The notes: a model not told the origin generated them from the letters alone. A stretch of 64,000 bases of DNA from Beijerinckiaceae bacterium (GCA_947453205.1 CANGFT010000006.1:1-64000), one strand, 5' to 3'. Counted from the stretch's first letter, positions 8,099 to 17,540 are shown. Made by a program: numbers and translations.

Positions 8099-9229
8099 TC
8101 ATTCGATGACTATCTTCGGGAACGCCCGCAGCGCGCCGCCTTCCTCAAGGCCATGCATCACCGATCGCGCGATGGACTTGTAGATCTCGGCATGGGCGCC
8201 TTGCGGATCGACGGCGACCACAGGCCTGCCAGCATCGGAATTTTCACGAATGGTCATATGCAGCGGCACTTCCCCGAGGAAGGGAACGCTGAGCCGCTCC
8301 GCCTCATGGCGCGCGCCGCCATGGGCGAAGACATCCGAGCGTCCCCCGCAATGCGGACAGAGGAAATAGCTCATGTTCTCCAGCACGCCGAGAATGGGAA
8401 TGTTCACCTTCTTGAACATGGCCACCGCGCGGCGCGCATCGATCAGGGCGAGATCCTGCGGCGTCGAGACGATGACGGCGCCCGCCAGCGGCACGGTCTG
8501 GGCCATGGTGAGCTGGGCGTCGCCGGTGCCCGGCGGCATGTCGACGACGAGGCAGTCGAGCTCGCCCCAGGAGACGTCGCGCATCATCTGGGTCAGCGCG
8601 GACTGAACCATGGGGCCGCGCCAAATCATCGCGACGTCTTCATCGACGAGGAAGCCGATGGACATGACCTTGATCCCATAGGCCTCCATGGGCTTGATGA
8701 CCTTGCCGTCCGACTCCGGCTTGCCGCGCAGGCCGAAGAGGCGCGGCATGGAGGGGCCGTAGATGTCCGCGTCGAGCACGCCGACCCGCCAGCCAAGCGC
8801 CGCCAGAGCCAGGGCCAGATTGGCTGACGTGGTGGACTTGCCGACGCCGCCTTTGCCCGAGGCGACCGCGATGATGCGCTTCACGCCGGGAATGGCCGTC
8901 TGGCGACCGGCCGCCTGCGCCTTGGGGCCGGGGGCTGCGGGCGCAGCGGGGGCGGCGGGGGCGGCGGGAGCGCTTTGGCCCGCCGGGCGTTCGGACGTCA
9001 GGGTGACGCTGACGGCGGTGACGCCGGGCAGGCCCTTGACCACCGTCTCCGCCGTGCGGCGCATCGCCTCCATGGCCATGGATTTGGCAGGGTCGATGGC
9101 CAGAGACAGATAGACCTTGCCCCCGACTGTCGTGAGGCCCGCGATGGCGCCCGATTGCGGCAGCGGCGTCTGGCCATCCGGGCCGGGGACGCGGGCGAGA
9201 GCGGACAAAACATCTTTTTCGGTGATCAT
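8099..9229 (-). CDS. mrp: Mrp/ApbC-type Fe-S cluster carrier ATPase
   Basis: The 376-residue protein has an N-terminal MIP18/DUF59-like domain (about 1-80), a Pro-Ala linker (85-105) and a ParA/Mrp P-loop domain with the deviant Walker A SGKGGVGKST (124-133). The Fe-S-ligating CPHC pair lies in the last third. It carries and delivers Fe-S clusters in the cytosol. An AGGA ribosome binding site precedes the ATG; an upstream extension of 93 codons is rejected. It is divergent from the caspase-like gene and neighbours the DUF971/moaA group, consistent with Fe-S enzyme maturation. Confidence 0.93.
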   Translation of the reverse strand: MITEKDVLSALARVPGPDGQTPLPQSGAIAGLTTVGGKVYLSLAIDPAKSMAMEAMRRTAETVVKGLPGVTAVSVTLTSERPAGQSAPAAPAAPAAPAAPGPKAQAAGRQTAIPGVKRIIAVASGKGGVGKSTTSANLALALAALGWRVGVLDADIYGPSMPRLFGLRGKPESDGKVIKPMEAYGIKVMSIGFLVDEDVAMIWRGPMVQSALTQMMRDVSWGELDCLVVDMPPGTGDAQLTMAQTVPLAGAVIVSTPQDLALIDARRAVAMFKKVNIPILGVLENMSYFLCPHCGGRSDVFAHGGARHEAERLSVPFLGEVPLHMTIRENSDAGRPVVAVDPQGAHAEIYKSIARSVMHGLEEGGALRAFPKIVIE

Positions 9230-9374
9230 GGGTGTCCTCAACAGGGTGAATAAGCGATAACAGCGCCATGGAGGCCGGGTCAACGAACGGCGTGGACAAT
9301 TGCTGACGTTCAGCCTGCGTTCAGCCACAAAGGACTGATTTACGGTCGGTGACGTTACTCTCATCTGGTGCCGC

Positions 9375-12149
9375 ATGAAGCGACTTGCACGACTCTCGAC
9401 GGCCTGTCTGGCCATTTTCTCCCTGCTGGCCGAAACCATGGTCCCGGCTGTGGCCCAGATCGCGCCGCCCGGCCAGGCAGAGGCCCGTTTCGCCTTCGTC
9501 ATCGGCAATGACGGCTATGAAGCCGCGCCGCTGCCCAGCGCCGCCAATGACGCGGGCCTCGTGGCCGAGACCCTGCGCAGCGCCGGCTTCGACATCACCG
9601 GCGCCAGAAACCTCGATCAGGACACGTTCCGCGCCTCCTATCGCGAATTCGTCGAGAAGGTCGGCGCCGCCGGGCCGAACGCCGTCGCCGCCGTCTATCT
9701 CTCGGGCTTCGGGCTGCAGGTCGAAGGCGAGAATTATTTCGTGCCGGTCGGCAGCCGCGTGCAGCGTGACAGCGACGTCGCCATTCAGGCGATCCGCATC
9801 TCCGACCTGACCCGCGCCCTCAGCGGCCAGCCGGGCAAGGCCAACATCGTGATGCTGGACCTCGCCTATGACGGTCCCTTCGACAAGCAGGGACAACCGC
9901 TGGCGCCCGGCCTCGCCATCGTGGAGCCCGAGCCCAAGACGCTGATCGCCTTCAACACCGCGCCCGGCGCCTATGCGCCCATCCCCAGGGGCGACTATGG
10001 CCCCTATGCGCAGGCGGTCTCGGAGACCCTGCGCATCGCAGGACTGCCGGTCGATGATGTCTTCGCCCGTGTGCGCACCCGCACGGCCGAACTGACCAAG
10101 AGCACGCAGATCCCCTGGAACGCCAGCCGCATCGATCCGAACTATGAGCTGCTCGAGCGCGCCCCCGACGCGCCAGCCCTGCCGGCGACGCCCGCCCAGC
10201 GGCAGCAATCCCGCAGCCGTCCGATTCAGGACTTCACCGAGGCGGACGCCTATGCGGCGGCGCTCGACCGCGATTCCATCCAGGCCTATCAGGACTTCCT
10301 CGCGGTCTATCCCAACAGCCCCTACGCCAAGACCGTGCGCGGCCTGCTGGCGGCCCGGCGCGAGGCGCTGACCTGGCGGCGCACGGCCGTCGCCAATACG
10401 CCCAACGCCTATTGGTCCTATCTGGACCGCTACCCGCGCGGCCCCCATGCGACCGACGCGCGGCGTCGGCTGGCGCGGCTGGGCGCCCCTCTGACGCCCC
10501 CGTCAGGCTTTGACGCCATTTTCTATGAAGAGGCGCCGCCGCCGAGCTACGAGGCTTTCTACTTCGACGCGCCCGCCCCTTATTACTTCGACGACGACGG
10601 CCTGCCGCCGCCGCGCGTGGCCTTCATGCCGCCGCCGCCGCCGTGGTGGGCTCCCCCGCCGCCGCCGCCGCGTGATCTGTATCGCGACGAGATCTATTTC
10701 CTCCCGACGCCCTATGAGCCCCCGCCCCCCGTCTGGGTGCGCCCGCCCGCCTATGTGGCCGCGCCGCCCCGGCATCAGCATGACTCGGGCGGCGGCATCC
10801 TTCCCTATGTGGCGATTCCCGCCGCGCTGGCGGCTGGCATCGTCGCGGGCAAGATCATCAGCGACCGGCGCCGCGACTCCGGCGGACAGCGCCCGCAAGG
10901 CGGTCCCGGCGGATTCGGCGGCCAGCCCCCCGCCGGACAAGCGCCTGCAGGCCCGCCCGCAAGCGCGCGGCCTTTCATGCCGCCGGTGGCGACGCCCGCC
11001 CGGCCCATGACGCAGATCATCCAGCAGCAGGGTCAGGTGAGCGCGCCCGTGGCGCAGCCAGCGCAGCCGCAACCGCAGGCGCCCGGGCAGCTCCGTCCCG
11101 CCCTGCCCGGAACCTTCGGCGTTCCCGCGACGCCTGCGGCTCCGGGCGCTGGCGCTTCAGCACCGACCACGGCTCCTCAAACCCAGCCGCAACCGCAGGC
11201 GCCCGGCCTGCCCCGGCCTCCAGGCGCTCCGGGGGCGCCGACCACGCCGCCCACGCCCGGCGTTGGCGCTCCGCCGCCAGCGGGCGCCCTGCCGCGTCCA
11301 GCCCAGCCGGGAACGCCGCCTCCGGCGGTCGCCCCTCAGGCCCAGCCCCAGACGCCCCCGCCCGGCCTGCCCCGGCCTCCGGGCGCTCCAGCCGCGCCGA
11401 CGACGCCTCCCGCGCCCGGCGCTGGCGCTCCCCCGCCAGCAGGCGCCCTGCCGCGTCCAGCCCAGCCGGTGACGCCGCCTCCGGCGGTCGCTCCTCAGGC
11501 CCAGCCCCAGACGCCCCCGCCCGGCTTGCCGAGGCCTCCGGGCGCTCCGGCCGCGCCGACGACGCCTCCCACGCCCGGCGCTGGCGCTCCCCCGCCAGCA
11601 GGCGCCTTGCCGCGTCCAGCCCAGCCGGGAACCCCGCCTCCGGCGGTCCCCCCACAGGCCCAGCCCCAGTCGCCCCCGCCCGGCCTGCCAAGGCCGCCGG
11701 GAGCCACGCCGACCAGCCCTGCGCCATCCCCCGCACCCATGAGCGCGCCGCAACGCCCGGCCCCCACGAGCGCGCCGACGCAGCCAGCCCCGCCGCCCCA
11801 GCAACAGCAGCAGCAAATGCAAATGCAGCAACAGCAGCAGATGCAGGCCGAACAGCAACGCCGTGCGCAGGAGCAGCAACGCGCCATGGAGCAGCAGCGC
11901 GCCCAGCAGCAGCAGCAGGAGCAGCAACGACGCGCCCAGGAACAGCAGCGCGCCCAGGAACAACAGCGCGCCATGGAGCAACAACGCGCCCAACAGCAGC
12001 AGCAACAGATGCAGCAGCAACGCGCGATGGAGCAGCAGCGCCAGCAGCAAATGCAGCAACAACAACAGCAGCAGCAGCGCCAGCAGCAACAGCAGCCGCA
12101 GAGATCGCCCTATTGCGGCAATCCCGGCCAGCCAGCCTGCCCGCGCTGA
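9375..12149 (+). CDS. exported caspase-fold (C14) pseudoenzyme with Pro- and Gln-rich tail
   Basis: The 924-residue precursor has a signal peptide (about 1-27) and a caspase/metacaspase-like domain (about 37-265): FVIGNDGYE, then YLSGFGLQVEGENYFVPV, then VMLDLAYDGPFD. In active members these read SGHG and LDxCR; here the His position is Phe112 and the Cys position is Ala164, so it should not be a protease. A linker with short repeated helices (about 290-375) follows, then a Pro/Tyr-rich stretch with PPPPPPWWAPPPPPP, a glycine/alanine hydrophobic segment (about 476-492), three 53-residue Pro-rich repeats (612-770), and a Gln/Arg-rich low-complexity tail (about 810-910). Localisation is periplasmic or envelope-associated. 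Relatives with caspase domains are common in Hyphomicrobiales; a scaffold role is inference. Confidence 0.8.
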   Translation: MKRLARLSTACLAIFSLLAETMVPAVAQIAPPGQAEARFAFVIGNDGYEAAPLPSAANDAGLVAETLRSAGFDITGARNLDQDTFRASYREFVEKVGAAGPNAVAAVYLSGFGLQVEGENYFVPVGSRVQRDSDVAIQAIRISDLTRALSGQPGKANIVMLDLAYDGPFDKQGQPLAPGLAIVEPEPKTLIAFNTAPGAYAPIPRGDYGPYAQAVSETLRIAGLPVDDVFARVRTRTAELTKSTQIPWNASRIDPNYELLERAPDAPALPATPAQRQQSRSRPIQDFTEADAYAAALDRDSIQAYQDFLAVYPNSPYAKTVRGLLAARREALTWRRTAVANTPNAYWSYLDRYPRGPHATDARRRLARLGAPLTPPSGFDAIFYEEAPPPSYEAFYFDAPAPYYFDDDGLPPPRVAFMPPPPPWWAPPPPPPRDLYRDEIYFLPTPYEPPPPVWVRPPAYVAAPPRHQHDSGGGILPYVAIPAALAAGIVAGKIISDRRRDSGGQRPQGGPGGFGGQPPAGQAPAGPPASARPFMPPVATPARPMTQIIQQQGQVSAPVAQPAQPQPQAPGQLRPALPGTFGVPATPAAPGAGASAPTTAPQTQPQPQAPGLPRPPGAPGAPTTPPTPGVGAPPPAGALPRPAQPGTPPPAVAPQAQPQTPPPGLPRPPGAPAAPTTPPAPGAGAPPPAGALPRPAQPVTPPPAVAPQAQPQTPPPGLPRPPGAPAAPTTPPTPGAGAPPPAGALPRPAQPGTPPPAVPPQAQPQSPPPGLPRPPGATPTSPAPSPAPMSAPQRPAPTSAPTQPAPPPQQQQQQMQMQQQQQMQAEQQRRAQEQQRAMEQQRAQQQQQEQQRRAQEQQRAQEQQRAMEQQRAQQQQQQMQQQRAMEQQRQQQMQQQQQQQQRQQQQQPQRSPYCGNPGQPACPR
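11208..11712 (+). repeat. three tandem 159-bp units plus a decayed partial unit, in frame
   Basis: Units begin at 11208, 11367 and 11526, each encoding 53 residues from LPRPPGAP to PQ-PPPG, with a fourth partial copy from 11685. The length is a multiple of three, so copy changes keep the frame. Differences between units are few, mostly synonymous or Pro/Ala swaps, which suggests recent expansion or gene conversion. Confidence 0.85.
11800..12102 (+). repeat. CAG/CAA-rich low-complexity tract encoding Gln/Arg/Met repeats
   Basis: Runs of cag and caa codons are interspersed with cgc, gcc, gag and atg. They encode variants of EQQRAQEQQRAMEQQRAQQQ. The pattern is an amphipathic, probably coiled-coil helix at the C-terminus of the caspase-fold protein. 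Slippage-prone. Confidence 0.8.
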
Positions 12150-12164
12150 GGCTGCCCAAAATGC

Positions 12165-12192
12165 AAAACGCGGCCTGCGAGGGCCGCGTTTT
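12165..12192. terminator. bidirectional Rho-independent terminator
   Basis: An 11-bp stem (AAAACGCGGCC pairing with GGCCGCGTTTT) with loop TGCGAG sits between two convergent genes. It ends in T-runs on both strands. Confidence 0.85.
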
Positions 12193-12213
12193 CGTTTGAT
12201 CTATATCGAGGCC

Positions 12214-13080
12214 CTACTTCAACCGCGCCAGCAGGCTAGACGTGTCCCAGCGTCCGCCTCCGAGCTTCTGCACCTCGGCGTAGAACTGGTCGACGAGCGC
12301 GGTGACGGGCAGCTGCGCGCCGTTGCGGCGGGCCTCTTCAAGGCAGATCGACAGATCCTTGCGCATCCAGTCGACGGCGAAGCCGAAGTCGAACTTCCCC
12401 TCGTTCATGGTGCGGTGGCGGTTCTCCATCTGCCAGGACTGGGCCGCGCCCTTGGAGATGACCTCGATCACAGCCTCCACATCAAGCCCGGCCTTCTGCG
12501 CGAAATGCACGCCTTCGGAGAGCGCCTGCACGAGGCCGCCGATGCAGATCTGGTTGACCATCTTGGTGAGCTGCCCCGCGCCCGAAGGGCCCATGAGGCG
12601 ACAGGCGCGGGCGAAGGCCGCGATGACGGGTTCGGCCTTTTCATAGACCGGCGCATCGCCGCCGCACATGACCGTCAGCACGCCATTCTCGGCGCCCGCC
12701 TGCCCGCCCGAAACCGGCGCGTCGATGAAGCCGAAGCCAGCCGCGCTGGCCGCGCCGTGAAGCTCGCGCGCCACATCGGCGGAGGCGGTGGTGTGGTCGA
12801 CGAAGATGGCGCCTTTCGCCATGCCCGCGAAGGCGCCGTCCGCGCCAATCGTCACCTGCCTGAGGTCATCGTCATTTCCGACGCAGGCGAAGACCATGTC
12901 CTGCCCTTCGGCCGCCGCGCGCGGCGTGGCGGCGGCGCGCCCGCCAAATTGCGCGGCCCAGGCCTGCGCCTTGGCGGCGGTGCGGTTGTAGACCGTCACC
13001 TCATGCCCGCCCTTGACCCTGAGATGCCCCGCCATGGGATAGCCCATGACCCCGAGCCCGATGAATGCGACCTTGGCCAT
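12214..13080 (-). CDS. NAD(P)-dependent beta-hydroxyacid dehydrogenase (3-hydroxyisobutyrate dehydrogenase family)
   Basis: The 288-residue protein starts with the Rossmann motif FIGLGVMGYPMAGHL. It has the family's substrate-loop motif DAPVSGGQAGAENG and the catalytic-Lys helix GAGQLTKMVNQ. The C-terminal all-helical domain (LARLK end) is complete. Members oxidise 3-hydroxyisobutyrate or reduce tartronate semialdehyde and related acids; sequence alone does not choose between them. The ATG follows a GGAGGGGCG ribosome binding site. The neighbouring genes give no pathway clue. Confidence 0.88.
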   Translation of the reverse strand: MAKVAFIGLGVMGYPMAGHLRVKGGHEVTVYNRTAAKAQAWAAQFGGRAAATPRAAAEGQDMVFACVGNDDDLRQVTIGADGAFAGMAKGAIFVDHTTASADVARELHGAASAAGFGFIDAPVSGGQAGAENGVLTVMCGGDAPVYEKAEPVIAAFARACRLMGPSGAGQLTKMVNQICIGGLVQALSEGVHFAQKAGLDVEAVIEVISKGAAQSWQMENRHRTMNEGKFDFGFAVDWMRKDLSICLEEARRNGAQLPVTALVDQFYAEVQKLGGGRWDTSSLLARLK

Positions 13081-13129
13081 ATCCGCCCCTCCAGTTGAGA
13101 GGCGGACTTCCCATAAAGGGGGCGCGGCT

Positions 13130-13777
13130 TCAAGGGGCGGGCGCCAAAGCCTCCCGCACGGCCGCACACAACTCCGGCACAAGCTCCGCCTCGAACCATG
13201 GGTTGCGCTTGAGCCAGCCGCTGTTGCGCCAGGAGGGATGGGGCAGCGGGATCAGGCGCGGGCTGGAGGCAGCGAAATCGCGCCAGCGCCGCACAAGCCC
13301 CGTCATGCCCTCGCCCTTGATCCGCTCATGGCCGAGGCGGCGCAGGTGATAGGCCTGAGCATGGGAGCCCACGACCAGAATGGTCTCGATCCCGGGCGCC
13401 AGCGCGAAGAGCGCGTCATGCCATGCCGCCCGGCACTCGGGACGCGGCGGCAGGTCGCTTCCCGCCGCGTCGAGGCCGGGAAAGCAAAAGCCCATCGGCG
13501 CGATGGCGATGCGGGAGACATCGTAGAAAGCCGCCCGGTCGATCCCCATCCAGCCGCGCAGCCGCTCGCCGGACGGATCGTCAAAGGGAAGCCCCGAGCG
13601 ATGCACCCGCACGCCCGGCGCCTGACCCGCGATCAGCAGGCGCGCCGTGGATGAGAACCGCACCACCGGGCGCGGCTCATGCGCCAGAGGCGCGCCTTTC
13701 GGCGCATCGCGGCACAGGCGGCAGGCGGCGATGCGCGCCAGAAGGGCGTCGAGATCCGGGGCGGGGTTGGCCGGCAT
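13130..13777 (-). CDS. uracil-DNA glycosylase superfamily protein
   Basis: The 215-residue protein has the UDG superfamily motif A region LIAGQAPGVRVHRSGLPFDD and motif B LPHPSWRNSGW. CRLCRD near the N-terminus gives only two closely spaced cysteines, and I cannot see the full four-Cys 4Fe-4S set of families 4 and 5. Members excise uracil or other damaged bases; GQAPG instead of GEPPG makes it a divergent branch and activity is not certain. It is divergent from the carboxypeptidase-like gene. Confidence 0.75.
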   Translation of the reverse strand: MPANPAPDLDALLARIAACRLCRDAPKGAPLAHEPRPVVRFSSTARLLIAGQAPGVRVHRSGLPFDDPSGERLRGWMGIDRAAFYDVSRIAIAPMGFCFPGLDAAGSDLPPRPECRAAWHDALFALAPGIETILVVGSHAQAYHLRRLGHERIKGEGMTGLVRRWRDFAASSPRLIPLPHPSWRNSGWLKRNPWFEAELVPELCAAVREALAPAP

Positions 13778-13867
13778 GCCCCCTGCCTAGACCCGCCGGG
13801 CAAGGGGCGCAACAGGGCGCTTCCGTTCGCGCCGGGCCGCGCTATGTTGAGGGCAGGAGGACGCGCC

Positions 13868-15409
13868 ATGAGGCTCGACGCACTGGTTCAAAGGATCGCT
13901 TGCGCAGCTCTGGGCATGGCGCTCGCCATGGCGCCGCTGCAGGCGCAGGAGACGCAGGCGCCCGAGCAGCCTGCGCAAAGCCAGCCCCCCGGACAAAGGC
14001 GCGCCGCCGAACAGCGCCAAGCAGGCGAGGGCCTGCCGCGCCTGCCCGCCGACGCCACGACCCGGCACAAGATCGATCTGCCGGGCCGCAGCATCTCCTT
14101 CAAGGCGACCGCCGGAACCCTTCGCCTCTTCGACGCCAACAGCGGCGCGCCCCATGCGGACATGGCCTTCATCGCCTACGCCAAAGAGGGCGCGGAGGCC
14201 GGCAGGCGCCCGGTCACCTTCGTCTTCAACGGCGGCCCCGGCTACGCCTCCGCCTGGCTGCAGCTGGGCGCGCTCGGGCCCTGGCGGCTCGATATGACGG
14301 GAGACGCCGCGCGGCCCTCGGCGCCGCCCACGCTCGAACCCAACGCCGAGACCTGGCTCGACTTCACCGATCTCGTCTTTCTCGATCCGGCGGGCACAGG
14401 CTACAGCCGCATTCTCGGCGGCGACGAGGTGCGCAAATCCCTCTGGAGCACCAATGGGGACGTCAATTCGCTCGCGGTGACCATCCGCCGCTGGGTGCAG
14501 GCGAACGGGCGCGAAGCCTCGCCAAAATTCATTCTGGGCGAAAGCTATGGCGGCTTCCGCGCGCCCAAGATCGCCCATGTCCTGCAGACCGATCAGGGGG
14601 TGGGGGTGAGCGGGCTTGTGCTGGTCTCCCCCGTGCTCGATTTCGCGCGCTTCAACGCCTCGGGTTCGGTGCTGTCGCAAGTGGCGCGCCTGCCCTCCTT
14701 CGCGGCCACCGCCCGCGAGCGCAAGGGCCCGATCACCCGCGCGAGCCTGCGGGATGTGGAGGCCTACGCCACCGGCGATTTCCTTTCCGATCTCATGAAA
14801 GGCGTGAATGACGCTGCGGCGCTCGACCGCCTGTCCCGCAGGGTGGCCGACCTGACGGGGCTCGACCCTGCCATCGTGCGCCGCCTTGGCGGGCGCGTGC
14901 CTGCGGAGATCTTCGCCCGCGAGATCAACCGCGCGGAGGGGCTGGTGTCCAGCATGTATGACGGCAACGCCAGGGGGCTAGACCCGAACCCCTTCTCGCC
15001 CCGCAACACCGCCGAAGACCAGTTGCGCCTCGGCCTGCATGCGCCGATCACGCAGGCCATGGTCGATCTTTACCGCACGCGGCTTAACTGGGTGGTGGAG
15101 AACGGGCGCTACCAGTTCCAGAACGAACAGGCCGGGCGCCAATGGGACCGTGGCCACAATCCCGAAGCGGTGAGCGACCTGCGCAGCGCCATGGCGCTCG
15201 ACCCGAGGATGGGCGTCCTCATCACCCACGGCCTCACCGACCTCGTGACCCCCTATTTCGAAACCCGCATGGTCCTCGACCAGATCCCGACGACCGGCTC
15301 GCCAGAGCGGTTGCGGTTCGAAGTCTATGCGGGCGGGCATATGTTTTATGCGCGGGACGAGGCGCGCAGAATGTTTCGGGCGGATGGGGAGCGGTTGATG
15401 GGGAGGTGA
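13868..15409 (+). CDS. serine carboxypeptidase-like protein, peptidase family S10, exported
   Basis: The 513-residue precursor has a signal peptide (about 1-27) followed by a Gln/Pro-rich linker. The S10 alpha/beta-hydrolase fold is clear: FVFNGGPGYASAWLQLGALGP (oxyanion loop), DLVFLDPAGTGYSR, the nucleophile GESYGG with Ser226, the Asp in THGLTDLVTPY and the His in YAGGHMFY. All three catalytic residues are present. It should act in the periplasm on peptides or acylated compounds. Family S10 is mainly eukaryotic but is established in proteobacteria. The ATG follows an AGGAGG-type site. It is convergent with the ssu operon. Confidence 0.88.
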   Translation: MRLDALVQRIACAALGMALAMAPLQAQETQAPEQPAQSQPPGQRRAAEQRQAGEGLPRLPADATTRHKIDLPGRSISFKATAGTLRLFDANSGAPHADMAFIAYAKEGAEAGRRPVTFVFNGGPGYASAWLQLGALGPWRLDMTGDAARPSAPPTLEPNAETWLDFTDLVFLDPAGTGYSRILGGDEVRKSLWSTNGDVNSLAVTIRRWVQANGREASPKFILGESYGGFRAPKIAHVLQTDQGVGVSGLVLVSPVLDFARFNASGSVLSQVARLPSFAATARERKGPITRASLRDVEAYATGDFLSDLMKGVNDAAALDRLSRRVADLTGLDPAIVRRLGGRVPAEIFAREINRAEGLVSSMYDGNARGLDPNPFSPRNTAEDQLRLGLHAPITQAMVDLYRTRLNWVVENGRYQFQNEQAGRQWDRGHNPEAVSDLRSAMALDPRMGVLITHGLTDLVTPYFETRMVLDQIPTTGSPERLRFEVYAGGHMFYARDEARRMFRADGERLMGR

Positions 15410-15436
15410 CGACCAAGGCGCTCTGGAGAAGCTCCC

Positions 15437-15925
15437 CTACAACGGAAGCGGACTTCGCAGCTTCACCGACCCCATCACCATATGCGAGGTCACCGATTTG
15501 ATGGCTATTGATTTTATCAACCGAGCATAAAACCGGTCATAGGCGGCCGTATCGGCAACGGCGACTTGCAGCATGAAATCAAATTGGCCAGCTAAACGAT
15601 GCGCTTCGATCACCTCAGGCAGCGAAGAAAGCGCCTGGGCGAATTTCTCCAGCGACTCTGGCGCATGTTCGACCGCCTCCAGGAAGACAAGAACGGTCAG
15701 CCCCAGGCCGACGCTCGCAGGATCGAGGATCGCGACGCGGCCTCTTATGACGCCTTCACGCTCCAACTTCTTAATTCGGTTCCAGCATGGGGTCTGACTG
15801 AGCCCGACTTGAGCAGCGATTTCCGCGATGGGAGTCTCCGCATTTTTTTGCAGGAGACCCAATATGCGGCGGTCGATGGCGTCCAGCGCCACTGGCCTCG
15901 CCTCAGATGACATAGTCTGGCTCAT
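15437..15925 (-). CDS. Lrp/AsnC family transcriptional regulator
   Basis: The 162-residue protein begins with an AsnC-type helix-turn-helix ([20 protein letters not shown], then [19 protein letters not shown]). The RAM effector-binding domain contains the family pattern [24 protein letters not shown]. It is the last gene of the sulfonate operon and its start overlaps the end of ssuB by 23 bases, so it is probably cotranscribed and may regulate the operon or related amino-acid/sulfur genes. The ligand is unknown. A start four codons later (MSSEA) is possible. Confidence 0.85.
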   Translation of the reverse strand: MSQTMSSEARPVALDAIDRRILGLLQKNAETPIAEIAAQVGLSQTPCWNRIKKLEREGVIRGRVAILDPASVGLGLTVLVFLEAVEHAPESLEKFAQALSSLPEVIEAHRLAGQFDFMLQVAVADTAAYDRFYARLIKSIAIKSVTSHMVMGSVKLRSPLPL

Positions 15926-16700
15926 GCGCGTCTTCTCGCAAAAGATACGAAAGGATCTGCTCCTCCAGTCGGGCGAGCTCAACAGCGCCGCGCCGACGGG
16001 GGCGCGGGGTGTCGATGCAGAGATCGAGACTGATCTTGCCATCCTCGATCATGACGATCCGATCCGCAAGGGTCAGGGCTTCAGCCACGTCATGGGTTAC
16101 AAGAATTGCGGTGAAGCCAAGCCGCAGCCATGCTTGCTCAAGCAACTTCTGCATTTCGATGCGGGTCAGCGCATCCAGCGCGCCAAGCGGCTCATCCAGC
16201 GCCAACAGGCGCGGACGGCTGACCAGCGCGCGAGCGAGCGCAACCCTTTGCCGTTGGCCGCCGGACAGGATCGAGGGCCAATCCTGCGCTCGACTTCCAA
16301 GACCAACGGAGGCTAGCGCAAGCCTTGCGCGCTCCCGCCCCTTGGGCGTCCTGCCGTCGGCGCCCAAACCCACCTCCACATTTGGCAGAACGCGCGCCCA
16401 GGGCAAAAGCCTTGGCTCCTGGAACATCACGCGTGTCTGAACGCGCCGGTCCACCCCGTGTCCAAGGGTGATCTCGCCAGCATCGGGCTGGTCGAGATCA
16501 GCCAACAACCGCAGCAAAGTGCTCTTGCCGCAGCCGCTGCGCCCGACAATGGCCAGAAATTGTCCGGCCGGAACGAACACATCGAGGTTCGACAGGACGC
16601 TGGTTTCACCAAACGCTTTGCTGATATGGCGGGCGTTCAGCGGAAGACCGAGCCTGTCCTGGCGCGAAACGTCCGGGATCGTCGCAGGCGCGTGGCTCAT
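15903..16700 (-). CDS. ssuB: aliphatic sulfonate ABC transporter ATP-binding protein
   Basis: The 265-residue ATPase carries Walker [10 protein letters not shown] (53-61), the Q-loop ([11 protein letters not shown]), the signature [15 protein letters not shown], Walker B LLALDEP and the switch VTHDV. The EPRLLPW context is typical of the SsuB/TauB/NrtD branch. It energises sulfonate import with SsuA and SsuC. The ATG overlaps the ssuC stop (ATGA), indicating translational coupling. The cytosolic subunit is paired with the adjacent permease. Confidence 0.92.
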   Translation of the reverse strand: MSHAPATIPDVSRQDRLGLPLNARHISKAFGETSVLSNLDVFVPAGQFLAIVGRSGCGKSTLLRLLADLDQPDAGEITLGHGVDRRVQTRVMFQEPRLLPWARVLPNVEVGLGADGRTPKGRERARLALASVGLGSRAQDWPSILSGGQRQRVALARALVSRPRLLALDEPLGALDALTRIEMQKLLEQAWLRLGFTAILVTHDVAEALTLADRIVMIEDGKISLDLCIDTPRPRRRGAVELARLEEQILSYLLREDAHEPDYVI

Positions 16701-17533
16701 TGCGAAAGGCTCCTGTAGGCAGGGTTCCACGACAGGCACAGGCGCTCCAAAAAACGCGCCGTCGAATCCGCCAGCTTTCCGAATAAGGCGTAGACGAGAA
16801 TGGCGAAGACCACGACATCCACGCGCATGAATTCACGCGCATGCATGGCCATGTAACCGATGCCTGAATTCGCGGCGATGGTTTCAGCCACGATCAGCGT
16901 CAGCCACATCACGCCGAGCCCATAACGAATCCCGACGAAGATTGACGGCAAGGCGCCGGGGAAGATGATCCTGCCGAACAGATCGCTCCGCGACATTCCA
17001 TAGGATCGGCCCATCTCGATCAGTTGCGGATCAACGTTACGGACGCCATGCAGAGTGTTGATGTAGATTGGGAAGAAAACGCCGAGGGCGACGAGGAAAA
17101 GCTTCGCCTCCTCATCAATGCCAAACCACAATATGACCAGAGGCACGAGCGCCAGATGGGGTATGTTGCGCACCATCTGCAATGTGGTGTCCGTGAGATC
17201 CGCGCTCAGGCGCGAGAGCCCATTTGCGAGTCCCAAAGCAAAGCCGAAGCCTCCGCCAATAAGGAACCCGGTTGCGGCGCGCAGCGCGCTGACCTCTATG
17301 TTTTGCGCCAATTCGCCGCTTTGCGTCAGCTTCCATGCAGCAGCCAGCACATCTGCGGGGTTTGGCAATATTGTGGGCGGAATCCACCCCAAGGCGCCGC
17401 CGCCCTGCCACAGCAGCAAGAGGGCGACCGGAAGCAACCAAGGCGACACGCCGCCTGCCAGCGGTTTATGCCTGCGAGGACGCAGCGCGCGCGCAGAAGC
17501 GCCTTCCTCTTTTTGGATTGAAATCGCGGTCAT
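16697..17533 (-). CDS. ssuC: aliphatic sulfonate ABC transporter permease
   Basis: The 278-residue inner-membrane protein has about six transmembrane segments. The binding-protein-dependent permease (EAA) motif sits at about 193-213, beginning [22 protein letters not shown]. The N-terminal [14 protein letters not shown] is the usual first helix of SsuC. It forms the channel for sulfonates. The start was placed at MTAIS, seven bases after ssuD; the long upstream in-frame extension overlaps ssuD and is rejected. Confidence 0.92.
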   Translation of the reverse strand: MTAISIQKEEGASARALRPRRHKPLAGGVSPWLLPVALLLLWQGGGALGWIPPTILPNPADVLAAAWKLTQSGELAQNIEVSALRAATGFLIGGGFGFALGLANGLSRLSADLTDTTLQMVRNIPHLALVPLVILWFGIDEEAKLFLVALGVFFPIYINTLHGVRNVDPQLIEMGRSYGMSRSDLFGRIIFPGALPSIFVGIRYGLGVMWLTLIVAETIAANSGIGYMAMHAREFMRVDVVVFAILVYALFGKLADSTARFLERLCLSWNPAYRSLSQ

Positions 17534-17540
17534 CTGGTCC

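Noticed and set aside
9321-10448. 375-codon minus-strand frame antisense to the caspase-fold gene
   Set aside because: It has no domain, and the sense frame has a signal peptide and family motifs.
11208-11712. CRISPR-like regular repeats
   Set aside because: Units are 159 bp, contiguous, without spacers, and lie inside a coding frame; no cas genes are present.
11017-12159. long minus-strand frames over the repeat tract (including a poly-Leu frame)
   Set aside because: They are mirror readings of Pro- and Gln-codon repeats and have no start signals.
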